Assembly: GCA_903908285.1 (NCBI GenBank)
Contig: CAIVRH010000021.1
Location: 16,565-80,564 of the forward strand
Source of the DNA: an uncultured candidate division Zixibacteria bacterium
GTDB lineage: Bacteria > Zixibacteria > MSB-5A5 > SM1-73
Reading direction: 5' to 3'
DNA length: 64,000 nt
Part shown: positions 17,906 to 26,046 of the stretch, in pieces
How the letters are laid out: each line of letters opens with the position of its first letter
Position numbering within the stretch: position 1 is the first letter of the stretch
The notes under the pieces: generated by a model
What the model saw: the letters and a program-made list of their open reading frames with translations, nothing else
Told to the model about the DNA's origin: nothing
Databases searched by the model: none
Position numbers and translations under genes: made by a program

Positions 17906-18655
17906 ATGATAACTACCAACAACCTCACTAAAATATTCCATGACAGCAAGCGGGGGGAAATCCGGGCGGTGGATTCGGTCAGTATCGAATGCAGACCGGG
18001 TCGGGTTTTCGGGCTTTTGGGCTTAAACGGGGCAGGAAAAACCACCCTGATGCGGCTTTTGTCCACTATCCTTAAGCCCACCTCCGGAACGGCGAGCATA
18101 GCGGGATATGATATCTTAAATGAGCCGGAGAAGGTAAAAGAAAGAATAGGCTTCCTATCCTCTAGTACCGGACTTTATCCCAGATTGACGGCTGAAGAGA
18201 CAGTAAGCTATTTCGGAAGATTAAATGGAATGGATAATCTCAAACTGAAAAGGCGTCTGGATGATATGTTTGAAAGATTCGGAATGAATGAATTCAGGAA
18301 GAGGCGGATAGATAAACTCTCCAGCGGAATGAAGCAGAAGGTCTCCATTGCCCGGACTTTCATCAATGATCCGGAGGTTTTGATCCTGGATGAACCCACC
18401 CTAGGTCTGGATGTGGTCACCTCCCGTAATATCATCGGGTTCATAAAGGAATCCAAACAGGCAAACAAGTGCCTGCTTTTTTCCACCCATGTGATGTGGG
18501 AGGCACAGAAGCTATGCGATGATATCGCCATCATTCACCAGGGGAGGATACTGGAGGTGGGTACTTTGGACCAGCTTCGTACCAAAACCGGAATGATCGA
18601 TCTGGATGATATCTTCGTTAAAATCATAGACGGAGCGAGCCAGCATGAGTTTTAG
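17906..18655 (+). CDS. natA: ABC transporter ATP-binding protein, NatA-like
   Basis: A 249-residue ATPase with Walker A GLNGAGKTT at residues 39-47, signature LSSGMKQKVSIARTF, Walker B VLILDEPTLGLD and H-loop FSTHVMWEAQ. The LSSGM variant of the signature and the partner downstream place it with the NatA/ABC-2 exporter group (sodium or drug export). The start of the next gene overlaps its end by 11 bases, so the two are translationally coupled. The substrate is not certain; the name rests on the NatB-like partner. Confidence 0.85.
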   Translation: MITTNNLTKIFHDSKRGEIRAVDSVSIECRPGRVFGLLGLNGAGKTTLMRLLSTILKPTSGTASIAGYDILNEPEKVKERIGFLSSSTGLYPRLTAEETVSYFGRLNGMDNLKLKRRLDDMFERFGMNEFRKRRIDKLSSGMKQKVSIARTFINDPEVLILDEPTLGLDVVTSRNIIGFIKESKQANKCLLFSTHVMWEAQKLCDDIAIIHQGRILEVGTLDQLRTKTGMIDLDDIFVKIIDGASQHEF

Positions 18656-19841
18656 AAAGATCAAGATCATCTACTTCAAGGAAATGTTGGATACTTTAAG
18701 AGACCGGCGCACCATCATCTCCTCGGTGCTGATTCCCATCGTCCTTTTCCCGGTTTTGATGTTTGGAATTGGAATGATCATGCAGAAGGCTGAAGAGAAA
18801 TCCAAAGCCCAGATCCCAAAAATCGCGGTAATCGGAGAAACTTCGGCTCCCTCCTTTTTTTCCATCCTTCGCCTGAGTAATTCCTTTGAAATAGCGAAGG
18901 TCGGGGATTACAAATCCGCTTTAAATCGAAAGGAGATCAATGCGGCTTTGGAGTTCCCGGACGATTTTGAGAGAAAGATCCAGGCAGGAGAAAACAGCGA
19001 GGCCATCATATATTATGATGCCGCAGAATCCGGATCGGATATAGCTAAAAATAAGCTCAAGGACAAGCTCAAAGAATATCAGGACAGCCTGGTGACCGGA
19101 AGGCTTAAATCACGCGACTTGGAGAGATCAGTTCTTTACCCCTTCAAAGTCAACGAGGTGAATTTAGCTCCCCAGGAGAAAATGGGCGGGTTCATGCTGG
19201 GCATGTTTTTACCTTACATGATCGTGATTTTAGCTATGATCGGCGCCACCTACCCGGCCATCGACCTGACCGCAGGGGAGAAGGAAAGGGGGACTTTGGA
19301 GACCCTGTTGGTCACCCCGGTCTCACGCTTGGACATCTCCACCGGGAAATTCCTGGCAGTTTTGACCGCTTCGGTAGTTACGGTGGTACTAGCCATCACC
19401 AGCATGAGTCTTAGCACTATCTGGGGATTTTCCCAGATGAATAGATTTGCCGCGGAGCAGATTCCCATAGCCATAAAACCCCTATCCATGCTTCTGGTAT
19501 TTATTCTCATGGTGCCTTTGGCTGCCATCTTCAGCTCCGCTCTCCTATCGGTTTGTCTTTTCGCCAAAAGCTATAAAGAGGCCCATAGTTATATCTCTCC
19601 ACTGATGTTTTTGGTAATCCTGCCGGCCATGGTCTCTTTCATCCCGGAGATAGAACTGAACTGGAGCTGGGCTTTTGTCCCTATCGTGAACGTATCATTA
19701 GCCGCCCGGGAGGTGCTGGTAGGGACTTTTCACTGGGGCTTCATCGGTTTGATCTTCCTTTCCACCCTTATTTATGCATCATTTTCCATATTTGTAACCA
19801 AAAGACTTTTTGAGAAAGAAGAAGTACTGTTTAGAAGCTGA
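18645..19841 (+). CDS. natB: ABC transporter permease, NatB/ABC-2 type
   Basis: A 398-residue permease with one N-terminal helix (ISSVLIPIVLFPVLMFGIGMI), an extracytoplasmic region of about 140 residues, and five C-terminal helices. The conserved DLTAGEKERGTLETLLVTPVSRLDI segment is characteristic of NatB-type sodium exporters. It works with the overlapping ATPase. No further gene of the unit follows; a 190-base spacer separates it from the radical SAM operon promoter. Confidence 0.85.
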   Translation: MSFRKIKIIYFKEMLDTLRDRRTIISSVLIPIVLFPVLMFGIGMIMQKAEEKSKAQIPKIAVIGETSAPSFFSILRLSNSFEIAKVGDYKSALNRKEINAALEFPDDFERKIQAGENSEAIIYYDAAESGSDIAKNKLKDKLKEYQDSLVTGRLKSRDLERSVLYPFKVNEVNLAPQEKMGGFMLGMFLPYMIVILAMIGATYPAIDLTAGEKERGTLETLLVTPVSRLDISTGKFLAVLTASVVTVVLAITSMSLSTIWGFSQMNRFAAEQIPIAIKPLSMLLVFILMVPLAAIFSSALLSVCLFAKSYKEAHSYISPLMFLVILPAMVSFIPEIELNWSWAFVPIVNVSLAAREVLVGTFHWGFIGLIFLSTLIYASFSIFVTKRLFEKEEVLFRS

Positions 19842-20034
19842 TCTTTGGTATAAAGGATCGGCATTCAGATAGACTCAAGGGTATGAAGGCATGCATCAAC
19901 CCACAAGCTTATGAAGCTACCATTCACCAAGCAGCTGAGGTTTGACCAGCGGGGCTTAGGTCTGCTCCAAATTCTGATTTCAACTAATTTCTCATTGAAC
20001 TTACGTGAAGGGCTATCCGGCCTATGATTTTCCA
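19842..20034. other. Intergenic spacer before the radical SAM operon
   Basis: Nothing but an imperfect palindrome GATCTTTGGTATAAAGGATC at 19841-19860 is seen. A similar CTTTGGTATAAA stretch occurs near 14710, so it may be a short dispersed sequence. Confidence 0.35.
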
Positions 20035-20063
20035 TTGACAAAATTCGACCTATGAGTTAATAT
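20035..20063 (+). promoter_or_regulatory. Sigma-70 promoter of the radical SAM operon
   Basis: TTGACA at 20035-20040, a 17-base spacer and TAATAT at 20058-20063. The predicted start near 20070 leaves a leader of about 145 bases before the GTG at 20215. It fits the start of a new unit after natB. Confidence 0.7.
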
Positions 20064-20214
20064 CATAAAATAGAAATGAAAATAGGAATACTGCTTATTT
20101 CAACCATAGAATGACATTCTGATTGAAGTATGATTGACGAGGATTAAGCTCAGGGAATAGTCGTTTATTGATAAGACCGAAGTAATCTTGATCTTTTCGA
20201 ATCGAGGAAAGGCA

Positions 20215-21585
20215 GTGGAAAGAAAACCGCATTTTGAAAATGAGGGCGTATATCACGCCACTATAAATGGTCACCGGTTCCATCTCCGCCGGGGAGACCC
20301 GACCCAGCACGATTTTCTCTGGATTGATGGCCAACCACCACCTTTGGTTTTGGACCAAACGGCAGCTGAGTTTGTCAAACATATAATCGACGCTATGTGG
20401 CTCTACCAGCAAGGAGACGGGGATGAATCTTTAGCAGTCGTCGATTATGTAGTGGATAGAATGACAGAAAAATATTCACGGAAATTCCCCTGGGGCAAGA
20501 AGCGCGTAACTAAAGAGAGAATTCTTGCTGACCTGCATAGGACTTTTGGAAATCTGATGAGTTTGGCAGATGGTCTCTGTCCGGTAGAGATAGGTTTAAA
20601 CCCCAAGGAGATAGAATATGGCGATTGGATTGCGCCGGCGCGCATGGATTTGGCAGTTACCTACCGTTGCAATTTAAAATGCCCTAAATGCTACGTGGGC
20701 GATGGGAAGAACGCTCGAGAACTAAGCACGGCGGAATGGGTCAAGGTTTATGGGATTCTCTGGAAAATAGGCATACCGCTGATCGTGTTCACCGGAGGGG
20801 AGCCTACCTTACGTGAAGACATAGTGGAACTGATCAGCCAGGCGGACGAATTCGTTACCGGCCTGGTGACCAATGGCACCAAACTTACTGAGCTGGCCGG
20901 GGCTTTGAAAGATGCCAGTTTGGATTATGTTCAGGTAACCGTTGAATCATGGGATCCTAAAATGCATGATCAAATTACGTGTACCGAGGGTTCTCACGAC
21001 AAAACGGTGGCTGGCATCAAGAAGGCTCTTTCCTTAGGCTTACAGGTTGTGACCAACACCACCCTGGTCAGAACGAATGCTGCCCAGTTCAGCCGGACTA
21101 TAGAATGGCTTCACGGTCTGGGGCTGAAGCATGTATCCTGTAATACCTTGATCTGCAGCGGCAATGGAATACGACACAAAAAGGAGAACGGATTGAGCGA
21201 TCCGGAATTGAAAAAAATATTGACCGAGGCGCATGAAGTTGCGGACAGACTGGGAGTTAATTTCCAGTGGTATTCTCCCACCTGCTATCATCAGGGGGTT
21301 AATCCGGTGGATCTGGGTTTTGGTATCAAAGCTTGCTCAGCCGCAGCCCACAACATGACCATTCAACCGGATGGCTCGGTTCTTCCCTGTCAGTCCTGGC
21401 CTGAATCCGTGGGAAATATTCTTACCGATAAATGGGATTCGATCTGGCAACACCCCACCTGCCTGAAACTCCGCAACCATCTGCTTATGCCCAAAGAGTG
21501 CAGCGATTGTGATTTCAGACCGACATGCGGGGGAGGATGTCCCTTAGATGCATCCCCCCGTTACCCATCCAGTCAGAAAGAGTGA
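20215..21585 (+). CDS. Radical SAM/SPASM maturase with N-terminal PqqD-like (RRE) domain
   Basis: A 456-residue cytosolic enzyme of the peptide-modifying radical SAM class. The N-terminal 135 residues look like a PqqD-type recognition element (LVLDQTAAEFVKHIID, YVVDRMTEKYS, KERILADLHRTFGNL), which in RiPP pathways binds a leader peptide. The radical SAM core has the 4Fe-4S motif CNLKCPKC (Cys152, 156, 159 from this start) and the SAM-binding FTGGEPTLR. The C-terminal SPASM region has CSAAAHNMTIQPDG, LPCQSW and CSDCDFRPTCGGGC, binding auxiliary clusters. GTG 20215 is chosen because GAGGAAAGG precedes it; the longer TTG 20188 frame has no ribosome-binding site. The next gene, 6 bases downstream, encodes a protein with a cysteine-alanine tail, the obvious candidate substrate. 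That pairing is inference. Confidence 0.9.
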   Translation: MERKPHFENEGVYHATINGHRFHLRRGDPTQHDFLWIDGQPPPLVLDQTAAEFVKHIIDAMWLYQQGDGDESLAVVDYVVDRMTEKYSRKFPWGKKRVTKERILADLHRTFGNLMSLADGLCPVEIGLNPKEIEYGDWIAPARMDLAVTYRCNLKCPKCYVGDGKNARELSTAEWVKVYGILWKIGIPLIVFTGGEPTLREDIVELISQADEFVTGLVTNGTKLTELAGALKDASLDYVQVTVESWDPKMHDQITCTEGSHDKTVAGIKKALSLGLQVVTNTTLVRTNAAQFSRTIEWLHGLGLKHVSCNTLICSGNGIRHKKENGLSDPELKKILTEAHEVADRLGVNFQWYSPTCYHQGVNPVDLGFGIKACSAAAHNMTIQPDGSVLPCQSWPESVGNILTDKWDSIWQHPTCLKLRNHLLMPKECSDCDFRPTCGGGCPLDASPRYPSSQKE

Positions 21586-21591
21586 GAATAA

Positions 21592-22548
21592 ATGAAAAGG
21601 ACCATAGTTCTCTTTTTGCTTTTATATTTAATCGTTGGAACAGCCAGAGCTGATACCGGTACTTACAGGATACTAGACTACCAAGTCAGGCTTACCCCCC
21701 ATTCAAATGGCACAGTGGATATTGAGTACTATCAAAAATGGCTGGTTACCGGAGGGGAAATTCCCTGGATTACCGTTGGCACTCCCAATGAGAGTTTTCA
21801 AATATTGGAGTATGGGGGTGCGGTGAAGAGAATCTCCTCGGCCGGTCAGGGTAGTTGGAGCGGGGTGCGAATAGATCTGGATCGGGATTATCAGCCCGAT
21901 CGAATTTTTGAAATCTCTTTCCGCATCAAGCAGAGCGATCTTTTCTATTCTGACAAAGAGAACTACCGGTTGGAATTCACACCGGGCTGGTATGATCGCG
22001 CCATCACCGACACTCTCCGTATCGCGGTAAAGCTCTTTGCGAAGTTGGAGACGGTTAAAGCATATCCCCCACCGTCCGCTACTTCGGAAGAGGAGTTAAC
22101 TTGGATCAGACTTGGTCTGGGCAGGGGAGAGCGTTTTTCCATTTCAATCTCGTTCCCCAAACAATTGTTCCCGGCTGGGATTGTTAAAAGCAAACCCGAA
22201 AGGGAATCCTGGGAAGGAAGGTCTCTATTCATTTTTATATTGATAATCGTCTTGGTAGTTGGTGGATTAATCGCTGCCACATATCTGCTGCCGCCAGGAG
22301 AAGGTTATTCCGGAGGTAGAATTTTCTACGGAGGATTTGGCAGTGGTCTTCCCAGTGCGGGTAAATCTTCAGCTGGTGGCGGCAGATCTACCGGAAAGGG
22401 TGGTGGATTTGGAGGAGCATCGATATCTTGTGCCTGTGCTTGTGTTGGCTGTGCGTGTGCCTGTGCCTGCGCAGGCGGTGGAGGCGCAGGCTGCAGCAGG
22501 AAAATTAAGCACGTCTGCCCACTCTGTAAGAACAGGAGAAACCTATGA
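21592..22548 (+). CDS. Secreted/membrane protein with CACAC-type cysteine tail (DUF2207-like)
   Basis: A 318-residue protein: signal peptide (MKRTIVLFLLLYLIVGTARA), a beta-rich extracytoplasmic domain of about 180 residues (YRILDYQVRLTPHSNGTVDI...) resembling the N-terminal part of DUF2207 proteins, one membrane helix (about 211-232, IFILIIVLVVGGLIAATYLL), a Gly/Ser-rich segment and a cysteine-rich tail. Cysteines fall at 280, 282, 284, 287, 289, 291, 293 and 301, within CACACVGCACACAC followed by glycines, and a CPLC pair lies at 309-312. With an N-out/C-in topology the tail would be cytosolic and reachable by the radical SAM enzyme next door. It overlaps the TPM gene by 4 bases. The tail is a likely site of modification or metal binding; which one is not visible. 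Confidence 0.8.
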   Translation: MKRTIVLFLLLYLIVGTARADTGTYRILDYQVRLTPHSNGTVDIEYYQKWLVTGGEIPWITVGTPNESFQILEYGGAVKRISSAGQGSWSGVRIDLDRDYQPDRIFEISFRIKQSDLFYSDKENYRLEFTPGWYDRAITDTLRIAVKLFAKLETVKAYPPPSATSEEELTWIRLGLGRGERFSISISFPKQLFPAGIVKSKPERESWEGRSLFIFILIIVLVVGGLIAATYLLPPGEGYSGGRIFYGGFGSGLPSAGKSSAGGGRSTGKGGGFGGASISCACACVGCACACACAGGGGAGCSRKIKHVCPLCKNRRNL

Positions 22549-23081
22549 GAAGACCTATCTATTTCCTGATAGGTTGGCTGATCCTTTGGGGAGGCTGCAG
22601 CGGGGATACCCGGTACGATTCAAATACCAGTGTGCCAAAAGGTGATCCTCCATTCCCACTCCTGAAAACATCCTGGGTGATCGATCCAGCCGATGTGATT
22701 TCGGATTCGGTGACAGCTGGAGGTGATGCCATCTGCCAAAAACTCAAAGAAGATGGTATAGCTGAGGTGGTCATTGTGATTATCAACAGTGTTAAGCATC
22801 CGGAGGATTGGGCTACGCACTACGGACGCTGGCTTGAACTTGGCAGAAAAGGATTAAGCGGGGAAGGTGGAAACAATGGAGTGGTCTGGCTGATACGACC
22901 GGATTCCGAAAATAAAATAACCATCTCTGTAGGCAGAGGATTACCCCAATTCACCACATCTGATTATAGTCCCATTATGGAGGAAGTTGTCGATTACTTG
23001 AACTTCAATAACTTCGACCGAGGGGTAATGGAATTAGCCAGAGGGACGGACCTGGTTTTGAGAAGAATTTACGGTAAATAG
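22545..23081 (+). CDS. TPM-domain lipoprotein
   Basis: A 178-residue protein with a lipoprotein signal ending LILWGGC (Cys at about residue 18) and a TPM domain (formerly DUF477): DPADVISDS, then IAEVVIVIINSVKHPEDWATHYGRWLELG, GNNGVVWLIRPDSENKITISVGRG and a C-terminal helix. TPM domains are often secreted and occur with LemA proteins. The start overlaps the preceding stop (ATGA). The gene belongs to the radical SAM operon. Its function here is unknown; a role in envelope assembly with the CACAC protein and LemA is inferred from context. Confidence 0.85.
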   Translation: MRRPIYFLIGWLILWGGCSGDTRYDSNTSVPKGDPPFPLLKTSWVIDPADVISDSVTAGGDAICQKLKEDGIAEVVIVIINSVKHPEDWATHYGRWLELGRKGLSGEGGNNGVVWLIRPDSENKITISVGRGLPQFTTSDYSPIMEEVVDYLNFNNFDRGVMELARGTDLVLRRIYGK

Positions 23082-23116
23082 AACCAGCGGCATTTTAATG
23101 AGAAAGGAGTTTGGGA

Positions 23117-23746
23117 ATGAAAAAGACTTTCCTAGGAATAGGAATTTTGATTTATATAATCGCAATTGTGATTGTGATTATGGCATTTTCAGTGGTCAGA
23201 GTATGGAATAGACTGAATCGAGACTACCAGATGGTAGAGGGTTCAAAATCGCACTACTCCGCAGCGCTTAGTACCTGTACTGAGAAAATCAAGGGCGTAT
23301 GGGAAATAGCCGACCAGTACTTAAACCATGAATCGGAAACGTTCAAGGCAGTGGCAGAAGCCCGGAGCGGTTACCGGGCCGCAGCGGATGCTTTCGAGCA
23401 AGCAATGAGCGGAAATAAGGGGAGCGAGGAATTGACCAAAACCGGGGCGGATGTGGTAAAAGCTGCTTTGGCATTTAGAATTCAAGTAGAAGCGTATCCG
23501 CAGCTGAGAGCAGTCGAGACGGCCAGAGAGAATATGCGGAATATGGAAGAAGCGGTTAATGAAATCAAAACTGCTCTGGATGATTGGGTCACCGCCATCA
23601 GAGACTACAACACCTACCGCGGGTCAGCCTGGCCATCTATCGTGGGAAGTTTCATGGGGAAATTCCCCTCCAAGCTCGAATACTATCAAGGGGATATTAC
23701 CAAGCTGAATGTGGATGAGCTAAATCCTCAAAAAACAAAAAAATAA
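23117..23746 (+). CDS. LemA family membrane protein
   Basis: A protein of about 209 residues with one N-terminal membrane helix (IGILIYIIAIVIVIMAFSVV) and a helical extracytoplasmic domain, with VWNRLNRDYQMVEGSKSHYSAALSTCTEKI in the position of the LemA signature. ATG 23117 follows AAAGGAG at good spacing, so the slightly longer TTG start at 23111 is not used. LemA and TPM genes are commonly adjacent, which supports both assignments. It is the last gene of the operon by spacing. LemA function is not established. Confidence 0.82.
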   Translation: MKKTFLGIGILIYIIAIVIVIMAFSVVRVWNRLNRDYQMVEGSKSHYSAALSTCTEKIKGVWEIADQYLNHESETFKAVAEARSGYRAAADAFEQAMSGNKGSEELTKTGADVVKAALAFRIQVEAYPQLRAVETARENMRNMEEAVNEIKTALDDWVTAIRDYNTYRGSAWPSIVGSFMGKFPSKLEYYQGDITKLNVDELNPQKTKK

Positions 23747-23896
23747 ATAAAGATTCGAATAAGGCATAGGATTGAAGTCTCTGAAGTTGGGCTTTAGACG
23801 ATTTCGACATGCATGAGTTTAAAGAAAATTCTCCCCCTTCGAAGGAAGCATTAAATAATTCCCAAAGTATCACTAACTAAATGTAGCAACTAGAAG

Positions 23897-25060
23897 ATGA
23901 AATTCAAAATACCCGCTAAGATTCCAAAGAACGTTCTGCTTTTGGGCATAGTCAGTTTCTTAACTGACGTTTCATCGGATATGGTGTATCCGATTCTACC
24001 CATCTTCCTATCGGAGGTATTGCATTCCAGCCCGGTTTTCATCGGCCTGATCGAAGGGGTGGCAGAAAGCACTGCCAGCATATTGAAGGTAATCTCCGGA
24101 TGGCTCTCCGACAGATTGGGGAAGAGGAAGTTTTTGGTGAGTTTAGGTTACAGTTTATCCAGCCTGGGAAAACCGGTTCTGTCGGTGGTCACTACCGGAT
24201 GGCAGGTGCTGGGTTTGCGATTTTTAGATCGTTTCGGTAAAGGGGTGAGAACTTCACCCCGGGATGCCATGATTGCGGATTCCACCCCTCCGGAGAGCAG
24301 GGGACTCTCCTACGGTTTCCACCGGGCCATGGACTCAGGTGGGGCGGTTTTAGGACCTCTGTTGGCTTTTTTAATTCTTCCCCTGATACATAAGAATTAC
24401 CGTACTCTTTTCCTGATTGCCGCTATTCCGGCAATGCTATCAGTTCTGGTATTATACATTTTTGTGAAAGAGAGAAAGAAGATAAAGGAAAAAGCGGATA
24501 GCTTACCCAGTCTGAAGCTTTCCACTTTCCATCCCAAGTTCAAGATATTTCTTGCCGGTGCCGTCCTGTTCACCCTGGGTAATTCAAGCGATGCCTTTTT
24601 ATTTTTAAGAGCCAAGGGCCTGAATGTGGGTGTGGTTTACATCCCGATTCTGTGGATGATATTAAACCTGGTGTATGCTTTAGTCTCTTCGCCGGCAGGA
24701 GCGCTTTCGGACAAGATCGGGAGAAAAAATCTTATCATCTCGGGGTTATTCGTTTATGTTTTGGTTTACTTCGGGTTTGCCTTTGCCACCCAGTCGATAC
24801 ATGCCTGGATTCTGTTTGCCATCTACGGACTTTACTACGGTTTGGCGGATGGCACTATGCGGGCGTATGTGGCGGATTTAGTGGGGGAGGAAAGGAGAGC
24901 CACGGCTTTCGGCATCTATCATGGGGCAATTGGCTTGACTGCATTACCAGCCAGTTTAATCTTCGGCTGGTTATGGCAAACGGTGAGCGTCTCTTTTGCT
25001 TTCATTTTTGGAGCAGTTCTTGCCTTTTTGGCTCTGCTGATTTTCATATTCGGATTGTAA
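23897..25060 (+). CDS. MFS transporter
   Basis: A 387-residue major facilitator with about twelve membrane helices. It shows the first-half loop motif GWLSDRLGKRKFLVSLGY (G..sDr.Grr), FLDRFGKGVRTSPRDAMIADS, and in the second half GALSDKIGRKNLIISG. The N-terminus NVLLLGIVSFLTDVSSDMVYPILPIFL is typical of a widespread group of uncharacterised MFS proteins. The substrate is unknown. It stands alone, 150 bases after lemA, and a new promoter lies downstream. Confidence 0.9.
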   Translation: MKFKIPAKIPKNVLLLGIVSFLTDVSSDMVYPILPIFLSEVLHSSPVFIGLIEGVAESTASILKVISGWLSDRLGKRKFLVSLGYSLSSLGKPVLSVVTTGWQVLGLRFLDRFGKGVRTSPRDAMIADSTPPESRGLSYGFHRAMDSGGAVLGPLLAFLILPLIHKNYRTLFLIAAIPAMLSVLVLYIFVKERKKIKEKADSLPSLKLSTFHPKFKIFLAGAVLFTLGNSSDAFLFLRAKGLNVGVVYIPILWMILNLVYALVSSPAGALSDKIGRKNLIISGLFVYVLVYFGFAFATQSIHAWILFAIYGLYYGLADGTMRAYVADLVGEERRATAFGIYHGAIGLTALPASLIFGWLWQTVSVSFAFIFGAVLAFLALLIFIFGL

Positions 25061-25298
25061 AATACGCGGATTTGAATAAATCTGTCTAACATTAAATTGG
25101 AGTTAAACTTAAAAGGCCATTAGAACCTGACAATTGTATCGGTAATAACCATAACATGCAATATCTTTAGTATAGATTAATTAGCTTAGGTATATGCCAA
25201 TTTTACATTTCCTTGAATAGGTCGATACGGAATTCTATTCCAGTTAAACTAGAGTAACGACAAAAGCATCGATTTTAAACGGTTTTGAAAGATTTTAC
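25061..25298. other. Intergenic spacer upstream of csp promoter
   Basis: AT-rich DNA without a supported gene. No terminator for the MFS gene is evident. Confidence 0.4.
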
Positions 25299-25327
25299 TT
25301 GACAGGCGTAGAATAAAATTGTATTAT
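25299..25327 (+). promoter_or_regulatory. Sigma-70 promoter of the cold-shock gene leader
   Basis: TTGACA at 25299-25304, a 17-base spacer and TATTAT at 25322-25327. The predicted start is near 25334, about 217 bases ahead of the csp start codon. Long leaders are usual for cold-shock genes. Confidence 0.75.
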
Positions 25328-25390
25328 ATATTGTGTATTTTGGTAAGTAGTAAGAAAGTTGCAGTAAGTTTTTGGCTGGTTTGAGTTTTC

Positions 25391-25430
25391 AATCCACGAA
25401 AACTTAGGCTGAATTTTCGTGGATTTTTTT
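25391..25430 (+). terminator. Terminator inside the csp leader (possible attenuator)
   Basis: AATCCACGAAAA (25391-25402) and TTTTCGTGGATT (25414-25425) form a perfect 12-bp stem followed by an unbroken run of T. It lies between the promoter at 25299 and the csp gene, about 95 bases after the predicted start. Transcripts either end here as a short RNA or read through into csp. Confidence 0.85.
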
Positions 25431-25550
25431 GTGTTTAAAGTTTAATCGGGCAAATTAACCAAGAGAAATCCAAGCAACCCGTTGCTTAGCTTGAGGTTGA
25501 TTGGATGTGTTAATTTTAAATCTTAAGTCCGTGAAAGGTGGTGAAAAGGT

Positions 25551-25757
25551 TTGGCAACAGGCAAGGTAAAGTGGTTTAATGATGCCAAGGGATTCGGCTT
25601 CATAGAACAGAAGGATGGCGGTAAGGATATCTTCGTTCACTTCTCGGCTATTAAAGAAGAGGGATTTAAATCCCTGAAGGAAGGAGACGAGGTAAGTTTC
25701 GACATCATCGAAGGCCCCAAAGGTCCCCAGGCGACCAATGTGGCCAGAATATCATAA
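25551..25757 (+). CDS. cspA: Cold-shock protein, CspA family
   Basis: A 68-residue single cold-shock domain that binds single-stranded RNA and DNA. The RNP1 motif KGFGFIE and RNP2 motif DIFVHFSAI are intact, and the length is standard. The start is TTG 25551, preceded by AAAGGTGGTGA; no other start fits, because the domain begins right after it ([13 protein letters not shown]). A long leader with an intrinsic terminator precedes it and a strong terminator follows, so it is a monocistronic unit. CspA-type proteins of E. coli are known antiterminators that melt RNA hairpins, which makes autoregulation possible here. Confidence 0.96.
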   Translation: MATGKVKWFNDAKGFGFIEQKDGGKDIFVHFSAIKEEGFKSLKEGDEVSFDIIEGPKGPQATNVARIS

Positions 25758-25809
25758 ATAAGCCATTCATGGTTTGTTTTCGTGTTAGATGAAGATAAAC
25801 CATAACATC

Positions 25810-25843
25810 AAAACCCCGAAGAGCCAAAACTTTTCGGGGTTTT
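25810..25843 (+). terminator. Rho-independent terminator after csp
   Basis: AAAACCCCGAA (25810-25820) pairs with TTCGGGGTTTT (25833-25843), an 11-bp perfect stem whose 3' arm supplies the T-run. Confidence 0.88.
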
Positions 25844-25858
25844 AAATTATGTGCATAA

Positions 25859-25991
25859 GGGTTCAAGGGGTCAAGGATTCAAGGGTTCGAGGGTTCAAGA
25901 AAGACAAAGGCGTATAATGTTCAAAGTTTAAAATTCAAAGTTAAATCTACAAGTTCAAAGGTTCAAAAGTTCAAGGGTTCAAATATTCAAT
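25859..25991. repeat. GTTCAA-type short repeat array
   Basis: An irregular array of about a dozen units of the form GGGTTCAA, GGTTCAAAA and GTTCAAAG in one orientation, between the csp terminator and the 3' end of the PBP1A gene. Units vary and there are no unique spacers. The same units occur at 35577-35604 and around the IVP pseudogene. Confidence 0.65.
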
Positions 25992-26046
25992 TTCCCAGTT
26001 TAATATTTTCATTTTACACCTTAAGCCTTATACAATCACCTGTTTT

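Noticed and set aside
25334..25430. SRP (4.5S) RNA
   Set aside because: The length fits, but the conserved GGTCAGG...GGAAGGAAGCAGC apical domain is absent.
25859..25991. CRISPR array
   Set aside because: Units are only 8-10 bp and irregular, with no unique spacers of constant length.
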